Source of the DNA: an uncultured Sulfitobacter sp.
GTDB taxonomy: Bacteria > Pseudomonadota > Alphaproteobacteria > Rhodobacterales > Rhodobacteraceae
Assembly: GCF_947497275.1 (NCBI RefSeq)
Contig: NZ_CANMFS010000007.1
Span: 144,955 to 208,954 of the forward strand
DNA length: 64,000 nucleotides
Reading direction: 5' to 3'
The position numbers and the translations under genes were made by a program. Positions 8,680 to 17,729 of the stretch are shown piece by piece. The stretch's first letter is position 1; each line of letters begins with the position of its first letter. The notes beneath the pieces were generated by a model, which saw nothing but the letters and a program-made list of their open reading frames with translations, was not told the origin of the DNA and did no database searches.

Positions 8680-10167
8680 TTAACCCTTGAAGACGATTAC
8701 GGTTTTTTGCTGGGTGTATTCATGAAGGGCTGTAAGACCTTTCTCCCTGCCGAAACCGCTGTTCTTGTACCCTCCGAAAGGAGCCTCCACCCCGATCGGT
8801 TGATAGTCGTTAATGTAAACCTGCCCTGCCTCCAGCTGGTCCGCAACCCGGTGGGCGCGCCCGACGTCGCCCGTCCATACCGCCGAGGCGAGTCCGTATT
8901 CCGAGTCGTTGGCGATGGTCACGGCCTCGGATTCGTTATCGAAGGGTATCATGACCGCGACGGGGCCGAATATCTCTTCGCGTGCGATGCGCATGTCCTT
9001 GTTGCCATCGACGAACAATGTCGGTTCAACGAAATGGCCTGACTGTCCAGCCGAATCCGGTCGTTTGCCGCCACACAGTAGGCGGGCGCCTTCATTGGTG
9101 CCGATCTCGATATAGCTCATCACACGTTCGAGTTGGCGACCCGATACCACCGGTCCGATGGCCCGGTTCTCCAGGCCTGGCCCGATATCGACCTTGGCAA
9201 GTTCGGCCGATAGTTTTTCGGCGAACTGGTCCTGGATGCTGCGTTCGACCAGAAGTCGCGTTCCGGCCGAGCAGATCTGTCCGGTGTTGAGCACGAATGC
9301 CTTGCAGGCAAGCTGGGCGGCGCGGTCGAGATCGGCGTCCGCGAAGAGAATAAAGGGCGACTTGCCCCCGAGTTCGACGGTCGAGGGTACGATCCGGCGC
9401 GCGGCCCGTTCGAGAACCAGCCGTCCGGTTTCCACCGAACCGGTAAAACTGACGCGGCGGACATTCGGATCATCCACAAGTGCTTGGCCGGCTTCCGGGC
9501 CGGGCCCGTTGACGACGTTCACGACGCCCTCGGGGAAACCCGCTTCGATCGCCAGGCGCGCTACTTCGAAGGTGGTCAGTGGCGTTTCTTCTGCAGGCTT
9601 GACGACAACGGTGTTTCCCGCGCAAAGCGCCGGCCCGGTCTGACGGCCCAACTGCGTGATCGGGCCGTTCCAGGGAATGATGTGCCCCGTGACGCCAAAG
9701 GGTTCGCGTTGGCAATAAACAAGGTGTTCGTTGGTGGCTGGAATGACTTCGCCGAGGATCTTGTCGGCCGCTCCTCCGAAATACTCGTAATAGCGTGCAC
9801 AGGTTTCGACATCGCCCCGCGCGACCCGCAACGGTTTGCCCGTGTCGATGCTTTCGAGGTAAGTCAGCGCGTCGACGTTTTCCAGTATGAGTTGCGCCAA
9901 CCGGTTCAGCAACCGACCGCGTTCCAGCGGCTTCAGTGCAATCCACTGGCGGAACCCTTCCTGGCTGTTCTTGACCGCGGCGGCAACGTCTTCCTTGCTG
10001 CCGCAGGCAACCTGGGTGATCACCTTGCCGGTCGAAGGATCCTCGACATCCATGTAATGCCCGCTGGAAGGAGCCAGTGCCTGACCGCCTACGAAGTGAT
10101 CGTAGCGGTCGCGTAATGGTATTGCCTTATAGTCCGGCGCAAATTTTTCCAGTTCATTGTCAGCCAT
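8680..10167 (-). CDS. NAD(P)-dependent aldehyde dehydrogenase
   Basis: 495-residue aldehyde dehydrogenase superfamily enzyme expected to oxidise an aldehyde to the acid. Visible are the cofactor motif FTGSVETGR, the general-base region VELGGKSP near residue 264, and the catalytic cysteine in TGQICSAGTR near 296. The C-terminal PFGGYKNSGFGRE is typical of betaine-aldehyde-type enzymes. I chose the ATG at 10165-10167 with GGGGGA just upstream rather than the longer open frame. It is divergent from a TRAP operon, and two operator sites lie between them. Fits oxidation of an alcohol-derived aldehyde in the ketone-to-acid route (inference). Confidence 0.92.
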   Translation of the reverse strand: MADNELEKFAPDYKAIPLRDRYDHFVGGQALAPSSGHYMDVEDPSTGKVITQVACGSKEDVAAAVKNSQEGFRQWIALKPLERGRLLNRLAQLILENVDALTYLESIDTGKPLRVARGDVETCARYYEYFGGAADKILGEVIPATNEHLVYCQREPFGVTGHIIPWNGPITQLGRQTGPALCAGNTVVVKPAEETPLTTFEVARLAIEAGFPEGVVNVVNGPGPEAGQALVDDPNVRRVSFTGSVETGRLVLERAARRIVPSTVELGGKSPFILFADADLDRAAQLACKAFVLNTGQICSAGTRLLVERSIQDQFAEKLSAELAKVDIGPGLENRAIGPVVSGRQLERVMSYIEIGTNEGARLLCGGKRPDSAGQSGHFVEPTLFVDGNKDMRIAREEIFGPVAVMIPFDNESEAVTIANDSEYGLASAVWTGDVGRAHRVADQLEAGQVYINDYQPIGVEAPFGGYKNSGFGREKGLTALHEYTQQKTVIVFKG

Positions 10168-10226
10168 TCGAATCCCCCAGTTAAGTCCTGCTGTCACATT
10201 TTCAGCTAGCCTAATGAATACGACTT

Positions 10227-10251
10227 CTGTCGACAACAAGTTTGTTGACAA
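10227..10251. promoter_or_regulatory. Tandem GntR-type operators CTGTCGACAA and TTGTTGACAA
   Basis: Two copies of the island motif, 10227-10236 and 10242-10251, with centres 15 bases apart, between the divergent aldehyde dehydrogenase and dctP genes. The second is an exact TTGTNNACAA palindrome. The position suits joint control of both transcription units. Confidence 0.6.
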
Positions 10252-10424
10252 TTTGCTTGACTATTTTGTTGGAGCTGGTTTCTATATATTCACCATACTT
10301 CGCAAAGTGCGCAATTATGACGCATTCCGATGACAAGACCGCCTTCGAAGAGCGCAAATTGGGGGCATTACTTTCAAGTAGCAAATCGCCTGGCGGCGTG
10401 GATACGCCGGAAAGGAATAGCACT

Positions 10425-11624
10425 ATGACAAAGAAATCTCACTCGACAAGAACGCTAAGCCGACGTGAATTCGGCTCGGTCCTGGCGCGGTACGGTATCT
10501 CCACCGCAGTGATGCTTGGGTTCGCGGGAGTGCCTTTCGGGGCGTCGGTCACAGAAGCCGGGGCACAGACCGCCGGAGATGAACAGGCCAAGAGGGCGGC
10601 GGCCAAGAACGTCATGATTTTCTCGATAGACGGGACCCTTGATCGTTATCCGGACGGCGAAATAACGCATGAAACGATCTACACGAACGGGTCGGCGTTG
10701 TTCAAAGAGCGGATCGAAACACTGTCAGAAGGCCGGATATACGTAGATTTGAAACCCGGCGGCATTCTCGGGTTGCAGCCTGGCAACAAGATCCGCCAAG
10801 GGGTCATACAGGCCGGTAGTTTGACGACGCAAAACTGCGCATCGCTGATTCCGTCCTGGAATGTCCTCGATTTTCCGTTTGTCGTCGGTTCCCCGGCCAA
10901 CATGGCAAAGGTACATTACAGCAAAGAGATACACGATACCTTGGGCAAAATGTCCGAGGAGGGCGGCCTGATCAATCTGGGCGGCACGACGTTCATGCGC
11001 TGGATCAATCTGGGTCAATCCGTGCGCAAGGACGTGCGTCAGCCTGCGGATATGGAGGGTTTGAAGATCCGCGTGACCAATTCGCGTATGGAGCTGGCCG
11101 GGCTGCAGATACTCGGGTCCAATCCGACACCGATCAGCGGTGGTGAAATTGTAACGGCCATGGAGCAGGGTGTCGTGGACGGTTTTAACATCGGGCCTCA
11201 TTTCCTGACCGATTTCGGGCTGGTTGGCGCGGTGAAGCAGCTTGTTGATGTTCAGTTCATGCCCAACACCGACTGCATTTTCGTCAACACAGACTGGATG
11301 CGCGGTTTGGCTGGCGACGATCAGGAGGCGATTATGGAAGCGGCGTTTGCGCGGCAGAAGTACCTTATCGAGATCGGGTCGCCTGTTTACGTTCAGCAGC
11401 TTGGCGTTTCGCTAGATTCACCAGCCGATACGCCGATCCAACAGGCCGGTATCAAGCTTAACCTGCTGAGTGACGACGAGCGGGCGGTCTGGAAAGAGGC
11501 CATGAGTTTTGAGCGTAATCCGGTTCTGAACGAACTGGCCGACCGGTTCGGTCGCAAAGAGCTTGATCTGCTTCGTGAAGTTGTTGCGCAAGGCGATGCC
11601 ACGCCGACCCGTTGGTGGAAATGA
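10425..11624 (+). CDS. TRAP transporter solute-binding protein (DctP family), Tat signal
   Basis: 399-residue DctP-family binding protein. The N-terminus carries a twin-arginine motif SRREFGS followed by a hydrophobic segment (STAVMLGFAGVPFGAS), so it is probably exported folded by Tat rather than Sec. The body contains the family features QAGSLTTQ and EIVTAMEQGVVDG. I chose ATG 10425, preceded by AAGGAA; the frame extends upstream over the operator region and that part is not coding. First gene of a dctP-dctQ-dctM unit that runs on into two carboxyltransferase genes, so the imported substrate probably feeds the carboxylase pathway (inference). Confidence 0.88.
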   Translation: MTKKSHSTRTLSRREFGSVLARYGISTAVMLGFAGVPFGASVTEAGAQTAGDEQAKRAAAKNVMIFSIDGTLDRYPDGEITHETIYTNGSALFKERIETLSEGRIYVDLKPGGILGLQPGNKIRQGVIQAGSLTTQNCASLIPSWNVLDFPFVVGSPANMAKVHYSKEIHDTLGKMSEEGGLINLGGTTFMRWINLGQSVRKDVRQPADMEGLKIRVTNSRMELAGLQILGSNPTPISGGEIVTAMEQGVVDGFNIGPHFLTDFGLVGAVKQLVDVQFMPNTDCIFVNTDWMRGLAGDDQEAIMEAAFARQKYLIEIGSPVYVQQLGVSLDSPADTPIQQAGIKLNLLSDDERAVWKEAMSFERNPVLNELADRFGRKELDLLREVVAQGDATPTRWWK

Positions 11625-11688
11625 CCGGACGGCGGAGCATGAAACGACGTGTTTCCGTCGAAGGTCAGTTCGTTAAAAGGGCCAGAAC

Positions 11689-12207
11689 GTGAGCAAGAGA
11701 TCGTCAGTTCGAAAAGCGGTTTGCTGGTTTGATGCCCATTTTGAAGACTTTCTGGCGGGCATTTTCTATGGGTACATGGCCATTGTTATTGCCGTCGAAG
11801 TGGCCCGCCGGTATCTTTTCAACGCCTCAAGCTCCTGGGCCGAAGAGACTGCGGTTTATGCCTTTATCTGGCTGGCGTATCTGTCCGCATCGTCGGCCGT
11901 TCGTGATCGGGCCCATCTGTCATTCAACCTTTTGGAAAGGCTGCTGCCGCCAAAGGCCGACAAGGTGGTAAAGCTGTTATCCGATGGCTGCTTTTTCGCA
12001 TTGGCGCTGTTGATCGTCTATACGTCGATGCCAACCGTTCTTACGCATCTGAAATATAACCAGCTCATGCTGGGTGTCGATTTGCCGATGGTACTGGCCT
12101 CTGCCGCGGTGCCGGTGGGCTGGAGCCTGGTGATGCTGCGCATTGTGCAAAGAGCGATAAAGTTGTTCCAGATCCGGGGTTCGGTCAGTGTTGGGCCGAA
12201 GATCTGA
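11689..12207 (+). CDS. TRAP transporter small permease (DctQ family)
   Basis: 172-residue inner-membrane protein with four predicted membrane segments, the usual size for DctQ. The first segment holds FYGYMAIVIAVEVARRY and the W..E motif appears in SSWAEE. It starts with GTG at 11689 after AAAAGGG; no better ATG exists. It directly abuts dctM: its stop at 12205-12207 is followed at once by the next ATG. Forms the permease with that protein. Confidence 0.88.
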   Translation: MSKRSSVRKAVCWFDAHFEDFLAGIFYGYMAIVIAVEVARRYLFNASSSWAEETAVYAFIWLAYLSASSAVRDRAHLSFNLLERLLPPKADKVVKLLSDGCFFALALLIVYTSMPTVLTHLKYNQLMLGVDLPMVLASAAVPVGWSLVMLRIVQRAIKLFQIRGSVSVGPKI

Positions 12208-13482
12208 ATGATGTCGATGACCTCCATCATATTTTTGATCTTGCTGGTCGCCATTACCATTCTAGGACTGGAGATCGTCGTCGTACTTGGAGTGGCGACG
12301 ATTGGCATTTCTCTGATCTCAGGTGCATTTCCGGTCGGCAATATTGGCATCACAGCGTTCGAGTCGCTGAATTCGGCGCCGCTTATCGCCATGCCGCTTT
12401 TCGTTCTGGCGGGAAACCTGATCCTGAGGTCGGGTATCGCCGACCAGCTTGTCGAGTTTTCCAAGTCTCTGGTCGGGATGTTTCCCGGTGGCTTGGCGAT
12501 CACGTCGATTGTTGCCTCTGGTTTTTTTGCTGCAATCAGCGGATCCAATTCGGCAACCGTCGCCACCATCGGCCAGATCATGCTGCCGCGCATGAAAAAG
12601 GAAGGGTATCCGGTTTCTTTCACGCTCGGTACCGTTGCCGCCGGTGGCACTGTGGGCATAATTATCCCTCCCAGCATTGCGTTCATTCTTTATGGGTTCA
12701 CCTCTGGCGTCTCGATCAGCGATCTGTTCCTTGCGGGTATCTTGCCCGGCATCCTGATGGTGTCGTCGATGGGTCTGGTTGGCTTGCTGGTCTGCCTGCG
12801 GTTCGGGTGGGGTCAGCGGAGCCCGTTCTCGGTGTCGGGCATCTTCAGATCCGCGTGGCACGTCAAATGGGCCGCGCTCGCGGTATTCATCATTCTCGGT
12901 GGTATCTACGGAGGTGTATTTACCCCGACCGAGGCGTCGGGCGTGTCGGTCATGTACTGTCTGTTCATCGGGCTGTTTGTAACCCGTCAGTTCGGGTTTT
13001 CGGATATTCCGTCGATCCTAGTCAGCAGCGCGCGGGTGTCGGGTATCATCGCACCGATCCTGGCGATTTCGATCACCTTGTCGCAAGCCATGGTCATGGC
13101 CGGATTTACCGAGGTGTTCATCGAAGCTCTGACCGGTCTGACCCAGTCGCCGGTCGGCCTTTTGTTACTGATGATGGGTATCATCGTTCTGATCGGCATG
13201 TTTCTTGAGGCAACCCCGGCGATGCTGATCCTGACGCCGCTTTTCGCGCCCATCGTAGCCGCCATAGGTATGGACCCGGTTCATTTCGGGGTCGTGTTGA
13301 TCGTCGGTCTGGCGATCGGATTCATCACGCCACCCATGGGTCTTAACCTTTTTGTGGCCAGCGCCGTTGGGAACACGCCAATCCATCAGATCACCAAATA
13401 CGCGCTACCGTATGCACTTGTGCTTTTTCTGGTCTGGTTGGTGATCGCTTTTTGGGCACCACTCAGCATGGTCTTGCTGTGA
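12208..13482 (+). CDS. TRAP transporter large permease (DctM family)
   Basis: 424-residue polytopic membrane protein, about 12 membrane segments, the ion-coupled channel subunit. Family motifs include the FVLAGNLI region, GSNSATVATIGQIMLP near residue 112, IIIPPSIAFILYG near 150, and GFITPPMGLNLFV near 370. It begins directly after the dctQ stop, indicating translational coupling. A carboxyltransferase gene follows 49 bases downstream. Confidence 0.93.
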   Translation: MMSMTSIIFLILLVAITILGLEIVVVLGVATIGISLISGAFPVGNIGITAFESLNSAPLIAMPLFVLAGNLILRSGIADQLVEFSKSLVGMFPGGLAITSIVASGFFAAISGSNSATVATIGQIMLPRMKKEGYPVSFTLGTVAAGGTVGIIIPPSIAFILYGFTSGVSISDLFLAGILPGILMVSSMGLVGLLVCLRFGWGQRSPFSVSGIFRSAWHVKWAALAVFIILGGIYGGVFTPTEASGVSVMYCLFIGLFVTRQFGFSDIPSILVSSARVSGIIAPILAISITLSQAMVMAGFTEVFIEALTGLTQSPVGLLLLMMGIIVLIGMFLEATPAMLILTPLFAPIVAAIGMDPVHFGVVLIVGLAIGFITPPMGLNLFVASAVGNTPIHQITKYALPYALVLFLVWLVIAFWAPLSMVLL

Positions 13483-13531
13483 CTCGCCCGCATCTAAACT
13501 TGACCGAAAAACAAGAGCAGGAGTTCAACAA

Positions 13532-15121
13532 TTGTCAGAAGATCATCAGGCCGGAGGTGACGATAACGGTCAACGATTGTCGGAATTGGAGTTCCGCACC
13601 TCCCAAGCAGATATGCTTGGCGGTGAAGACGCGATAGCGCGGGAACATTCCAGGGGTCGACTGACCATACGTGAGCGTATTGAAAAGCTGGTCGATCCGG
13701 GCAGCTTTCGCGAAGTCGGGCGCCTTACCGGGCGTGGCGAATACAAGGATGGCAAGCTCGTTTCCGTAACACCCGCGCCCTACGTGGGCGGGCTGGCCAC
13801 GATTGCCGGTCGGCGGGTTGCCATCGGCGGCGAAGATTTCACCATACGCGGTGGCACCAGCCCCGGCCTTGCCCGGCGCAAGGGCGGTCAGGGCGGATTT
13901 ATCGAGGATCTGGCGCATCACTACCGCGTCCCGCTGATCAACCTTTGTCATGGCGGCGGCGGTTCGGTCACGTCGCTTTTGCGCAAGGGGTATGCGCCCT
14001 TGCCGGGTGAGGACGGGTTCGAGCGGACGTTCGAGTTGCTGGGCGAAGTACCGGTGATCGGTGCCCTGCTCGGTCCTTCGGCAGGCGGACCAGCCCTGCG
14101 CGCCATCGCTTCGCATTTCAGTCTGATGCCACGCGGGACCGCGCAGTTGATGATTGCCGGGCCGGGCGTGGTCGAACGGGCGGTCGGTGAAAAGCTTGAC
14201 AATGAACAGCTCGGCGGTGCTTCGGTTGCGGTCGATACGGCCGGAACCATCGACAACGCCTATGATTCAGAGGATCTGTGTTTCGAGGCGATCCGGACCT
14301 TCCTTTCCTATATGCCGCAGAATGCCTGGGAGCTTCCGCCACTGGGTCCGCGCGACGATCCGCCGGACCGGATATCGCCCGAGCTTCGTGATCTGGTGCC
14401 CGAACGCCGGACGCAGCCTTACAAGATGCACCGGGCCGTGGAACTGGTGATGGACGAAGGGTCACTGTTCGAGATCCGCCCGACATTCGGGCGCGCGGTG
14501 CATTGCTTTCTGGCCCGCCTGCACGGTGTTCCGGTCGGGATCATCGCCAATAATCCGATGATCAACGGTGGTGCGCTTGACGTGTCAGCCGTGCGCAAGC
14601 AGCGGCATTTCATTGATATGTGCAACTGTTTCCATCTGCCGATCATCAATTTTGTCGATACGCCGGGATTCATGGTGGGCACGGCAGCGGAAACCGGAGG
14701 TGCTTTCCGCGAGGGGATGCGGTGTCTGCAGGCCGGTATCGACGCGACGGTGCCGTTTTTCACCGTGATCTTGCGAAAATGCTATGGCGGTGCCGGATTG
14801 ATGACGCAGCACAAGGAGGGCATCGACCTCAAGATTGCCTGGCCGACGGGGGAATGGGGTTCTTTGCCGTTGCAGGGCGGGGTGGCAGTTGCCTTTCGTG
14901 ACGAAATCGAATCCGCGCCCGATCCGGCCGCGCGCGAGCGCGAGATCGAGAATGAACTGGCGATCTTTGCCTCGCCGTTTCGTACCGCCGAAGTGTTTGG
15001 CGTCGAGGATGTCATCGACCCGGCGATGACGCGATCCTATCTGGCCGCGTATATCGACGCCGCGCGCGACGCGATGCGCCCCGATCTGGGACCAAAGGAA
15101 AGCGCCGTACTGCGCGTATGA
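13532..15121 (+). CDS. Acyl-CoA carboxylase beta subunit (carboxyltransferase), CT1
   Basis: 529-residue PccB/MmdA-family carboxyltransferase with tandem crotonase-like domains. It would transfer the carboxyl group between carboxybiotin and an acyl-CoA. The N-terminal motif RLTIRERIEKLVDPGSF is typical. The first oxyanion region is GPSAGGPALRAI; the second half carries GIIANNPMINGGALD, FVDTPGFMVG and LRKCYGGAG. The start is TTG at 13532 with AGGAG eight bases upstream. Followed 16 bases later by CT2, which is similar; the two may form a heteromeric enzyme (inference). No biotin carboxylase is adjacent, so it must borrow one from elsewhere in the island. Substrate unknown. Confidence 0.9.
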   Translation: MSEDHQAGGDDNGQRLSELEFRTSQADMLGGEDAIAREHSRGRLTIRERIEKLVDPGSFREVGRLTGRGEYKDGKLVSVTPAPYVGGLATIAGRRVAIGGEDFTIRGGTSPGLARRKGGQGGFIEDLAHHYRVPLINLCHGGGGSVTSLLRKGYAPLPGEDGFERTFELLGEVPVIGALLGPSAGGPALRAIASHFSLMPRGTAQLMIAGPGVVERAVGEKLDNEQLGGASVAVDTAGTIDNAYDSEDLCFEAIRTFLSYMPQNAWELPPLGPRDDPPDRISPELRDLVPERRTQPYKMHRAVELVMDEGSLFEIRPTFGRAVHCFLARLHGVPVGIIANNPMINGGALDVSAVRKQRHFIDMCNCFHLPIINFVDTPGFMVGTAAETGGAFREGMRCLQAGIDATVPFFTVILRKCYGGAGLMTQHKEGIDLKIAWPTGEWGSLPLQGGVAVAFRDEIESAPDPAAREREIENELAIFASPFRTAEVFGVEDVIDPAMTRSYLAAYIDAARDAMRPDLGPKESAVLRV

Positions 15122-15137
15122 AGAGACAGGAGAACGC

Positions 15138-16706
15138 ATGACCGACGCATGGGAAGACAGGCTTGAAGAAATACAGAAGCGCAAGGCCTGGTCAGAGGAC
15201 CTTGGCGGTGAGAAGGCAGTTCAGCGCCAACACGACGAGGGGCGGCTGACGATCCGAGAGCGGATCGACCTGCTGGTGGATGAAGGTAGCTTCAAGGAGG
15301 TTGGCCAACTTACCGGGAAAGGCAGCTATCAGGACGGCGAGGTGCAATCGGTGACACCCGCGCCCTATGTCGGTGGTCTGGCCGAGATCGACGGCCGCCC
15401 GGTTGTCGTCGGCGGCGAGGATTTCACCGTACGGGGCGGCTCCAGCAGCGGTTTGGCGCGCCGCAAGGGGGGGCAGGGCGGGTTCATCGAGGATCTGGCC
15501 CATGAATACGACATCCCCCTGATCAACCTGTCGCATGGTGCGGGGGGAAGCGTGAATTCGCTGCTGCGGTCGGGCTACGCGCCCTTGCCGGGCAAAGACG
15601 GGCTGGAGCGGTCGATCAGCCTTTTGGGGCGGGTTCCTGTCGTCGGGGCGGTTCTGGGCGCGTCCGCAGGCGGTCCGGCGGCCAGAGCGATCCTGACACA
15701 TTGGTCGGTGATGACGGAAGAGACATCGTCGATCATGATCGCGGGTCCGAAAGTTGTCGAACGGGCGTTGGGCGAAAAGGTGGACCGCAGCGCCTTTGGC
15801 ACCGCCCGCATGGCTGTCGACAAGGCGGGAACGATATTTGACCGCGTGCCCGACGAAAAGGCGGCCTTTGACGCGATCCGCCGCTTTTTATCTTACATGC
15901 CTCAGAACGTGTGGGAACTGCCCCCGGCGGGCGCACGGGATGAGACAGACGATCACCTGCGGCCCGCGCTGCGCGGCATTGTTCCGGAAAACCGCACCAA
16001 GCCCTATGCGATGAAGAAGATTGTCGCGGCCTTGATGGACGAAGGGTCGGTCTTTGAGTTTCGGGCAACCTATGGCAAATCGGTTCAGTGCTATCTTGCG
16101 CGGCTTGACGGTGTTCCGGTCGGGGTGGTTGCGAACAACCCGATGATCAATGGCGGGGCCTTGGACGGTCCGGCGGCGATGAAATACACCAATTTCATTG
16201 ATCTGTGCGATACATTCCACCTTCCGATCGTTTTTCTCGTGGATTCTCCGGGCTTTATGGTCGGATCACGCGCCGAGCAGTCGGGAGCCTTGCGCCTGGG
16301 TGTTCAGTGCATGATGGCTGTTACCCAGCTTCGCGTGCCGACCATCTCGGTGATTGTGCGCAAATGCTATGGTCTGGGCGGGGGCATGTCGCTGACCAAG
16401 AACGGGCTGGACTTCAAGATCGCCTGGCCAAGCGCGGAGTGGGGATCGCTGCCGCGTGAGGGTGGCGTGAAGGTTGCCTTCCGCAGCGAGATCGAGAATG
16501 CCGATGACCCGAAGGCCCGCGAAAAAGAGATCGAGGACGAACTGCTTGCGCTTTCGTCACCGCTTCGCACGGCGGAAGCCTTTGGCATCGAGGATGTCAT
16601 CGATCCCGCCGAAACCCGGGGATATCTGGCCCGCTATCTACATCTGGCCCGTGATGCGACCGGAAGGCGTCTGGGCAAAGCGCGACGCAAGGGGGTGCGG
16701 CCCTGA
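15138..16706 (+). CDS. Acyl-CoA carboxylase beta subunit (carboxyltransferase), CT2
   Basis: 522-residue paralog of CT1, same family and same domain order (RLTIRERIDLLVDEGSF; VVANNPMINGGALDG; LVDSPGFMVGS). The second oxyanion loop differs (VRKCYGLGGGMS instead of CYGGAGLMT), so acyl specificity may differ. ATG 15138 has a good CAGGAG site. Last gene of the dctPQM-CT1-CT2 operon. The C-terminus ends RRKGVRP, like the CT3 C-terminus GVRP, suggesting a common origin by duplication. Confidence 0.9.
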   Translation: MTDAWEDRLEEIQKRKAWSEDLGGEKAVQRQHDEGRLTIRERIDLLVDEGSFKEVGQLTGKGSYQDGEVQSVTPAPYVGGLAEIDGRPVVVGGEDFTVRGGSSSGLARRKGGQGGFIEDLAHEYDIPLINLSHGAGGSVNSLLRSGYAPLPGKDGLERSISLLGRVPVVGAVLGASAGGPAARAILTHWSVMTEETSSIMIAGPKVVERALGEKVDRSAFGTARMAVDKAGTIFDRVPDEKAAFDAIRRFLSYMPQNVWELPPAGARDETDDHLRPALRGIVPENRTKPYAMKKIVAALMDEGSVFEFRATYGKSVQCYLARLDGVPVGVVANNPMINGGALDGPAAMKYTNFIDLCDTFHLPIVFLVDSPGFMVGSRAEQSGALRLGVQCMMAVTQLRVPTISVIVRKCYGLGGGMSLTKNGLDFKIAWPSAEWGSLPREGGVKVAFRSEIENADDPKAREKEIEDELLALSSPLRTAEAFGIEDVIDPAETRGYLARYLHLARDATGRRLGKARRKGVRP

Positions 16707-16781
16707 ACTTCCTGCACTTCCGGTTGCTCACACCTTACTGGGGACAGAGCAGTCGGAGGTTATTGATGTAGAATATTAAGA

Positions 16782-16803
16782 TTGTTGACATTAGCGTTGA
16801 CAA
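16782..16803. promoter_or_regulatory. Paired GntR-type operators TTGTTGACAT and GCGTTGACAA
   Basis: Two motif copies at 16782-16791 and 16794-16803, centres 12 bases apart, in the 235-base gap between CT2 and the first SDR gene. They are about 140 bases before the SDR start, consistent with a promoter region for the SDR pair. Confidence 0.55.
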
Positions 16804-16941
16804 CAAAAGGAAGCAGTGAGAGAGTTCCCTAAGGCAGGCCACGGCCTGCCCAAGCTGCCCACCTGCAACGCGCCCGCGATCACCATCCCGGGACTGTACG
16901 GGAAAGGTGGCGCTGCACAGAGTTCATGGGAGGAGTGAACA

Positions 16942-17697
16942 ATGGCCAATTCATCAGACCCGCTTCCGCTGGCTGTCGTAACCGGAGGGGCAAGTGGCCT
17001 TGGCCGGAATACCGCCGAACGCCTGATGCGCGACTACCGCGTTGTGATCGCCGATCACGATGGCGATACGGCGGCGAAAACCGCAAATGACCTGAACGGC
17101 AATCGTGGCTGGGTCCGGCATGTGGAACTGGACGTGACCAACGCCGACGCTGTCGCGCGTGTCTTTCAAAAGATTAGTGACGACTTTGGGCCGGTTGAGG
17201 CGCTCGTCAACAACGCCGGTGTTCTGGGCAGTACAGGCCCAATGGAAGATATCGAGCTGGAAGAATTCCGGCGCATATTTGCCGTCAATGTCGAAGGCGT
17301 GTTTCTGTGCACGAAGGCCGTGTTCCCGGAAATGCGTCAGCGAAAAAAGGGTGCGGTTGTCAGCATCGCCTCTACCGGCGGCAAGGACGCACCCGGATTC
17401 GCATCGGCCTATTGCGGCAGCAAGGCGGCGGTGATCGGCATGACCAAATCCTGGTCCAAGGAAGTGGCGCAACAGGGCATCCGGGTAAACTGCGTTTCAC
17501 CGACCCTGATCGGCGACACCGGCATGGAAGCGGAAATGGGCAGGGACTTTCGTGACGGTTCGGTCTCTAAGATCCCGATGGGACGGCCGGCGCGTCTAGA
17601 TGAGATCAGCGCGGTGGTCGCCTTTCTTCTGTCCGATGATGCAAGTTTCGTGACTGGCCAATGCTATGACGTCAGTGGCGGGCGGTCCGTTTTCTAA
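16942..17697 (+). CDS. SDR family oxidoreductase
   Basis: 251-residue classical short-chain dehydrogenase/reductase, NAD(P)-dependent. Motifs: TGGASGLG cofactor loop near residue 15, NNAG near 91, and the catalytic set S..Y..K in SIAST and YCGSK. The C-terminal SDDASFVTGQ is typical. ATG 16942 follows GGGAGGAG. The gene precedes a second SDR by 32 bases in a likely operon. Probably oxidises or reduces a hydroxyl/keto intermediate of the pathway; substrate not assignable. Confidence 0.9.
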   Translation: MANSSDPLPLAVVTGGASGLGRNTAERLMRDYRVVIADHDGDTAAKTANDLNGNRGWVRHVELDVTNADAVARVFQKISDDFGPVEALVNNAGVLGSTGPMEDIELEEFRRIFAVNVEGVFLCTKAVFPEMRQRKKGAVVSIASTGGKDAPGFASAYCGSKAAVIGMTKSWSKEVAQQGIRVNCVSPTLIGDTGMEAEMGRDFRDGSVSKIPMGRPARLDEISAVVAFLLSDDASFVTGQCYDVSGGRSVF

Positions 17698-17729
17698 TCT
17701 GTTGCTTGGAACTATGGGAGGAAAAGGCA

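Noticed and set aside
13532..16706. CT1 and CT2 as a recent local duplication
   Set aside because: They share family motifs, but loops and lengths differ (529 and 522 residues) and the DNA shows no long identical blocks on reading, so a recent duplication is not supported.
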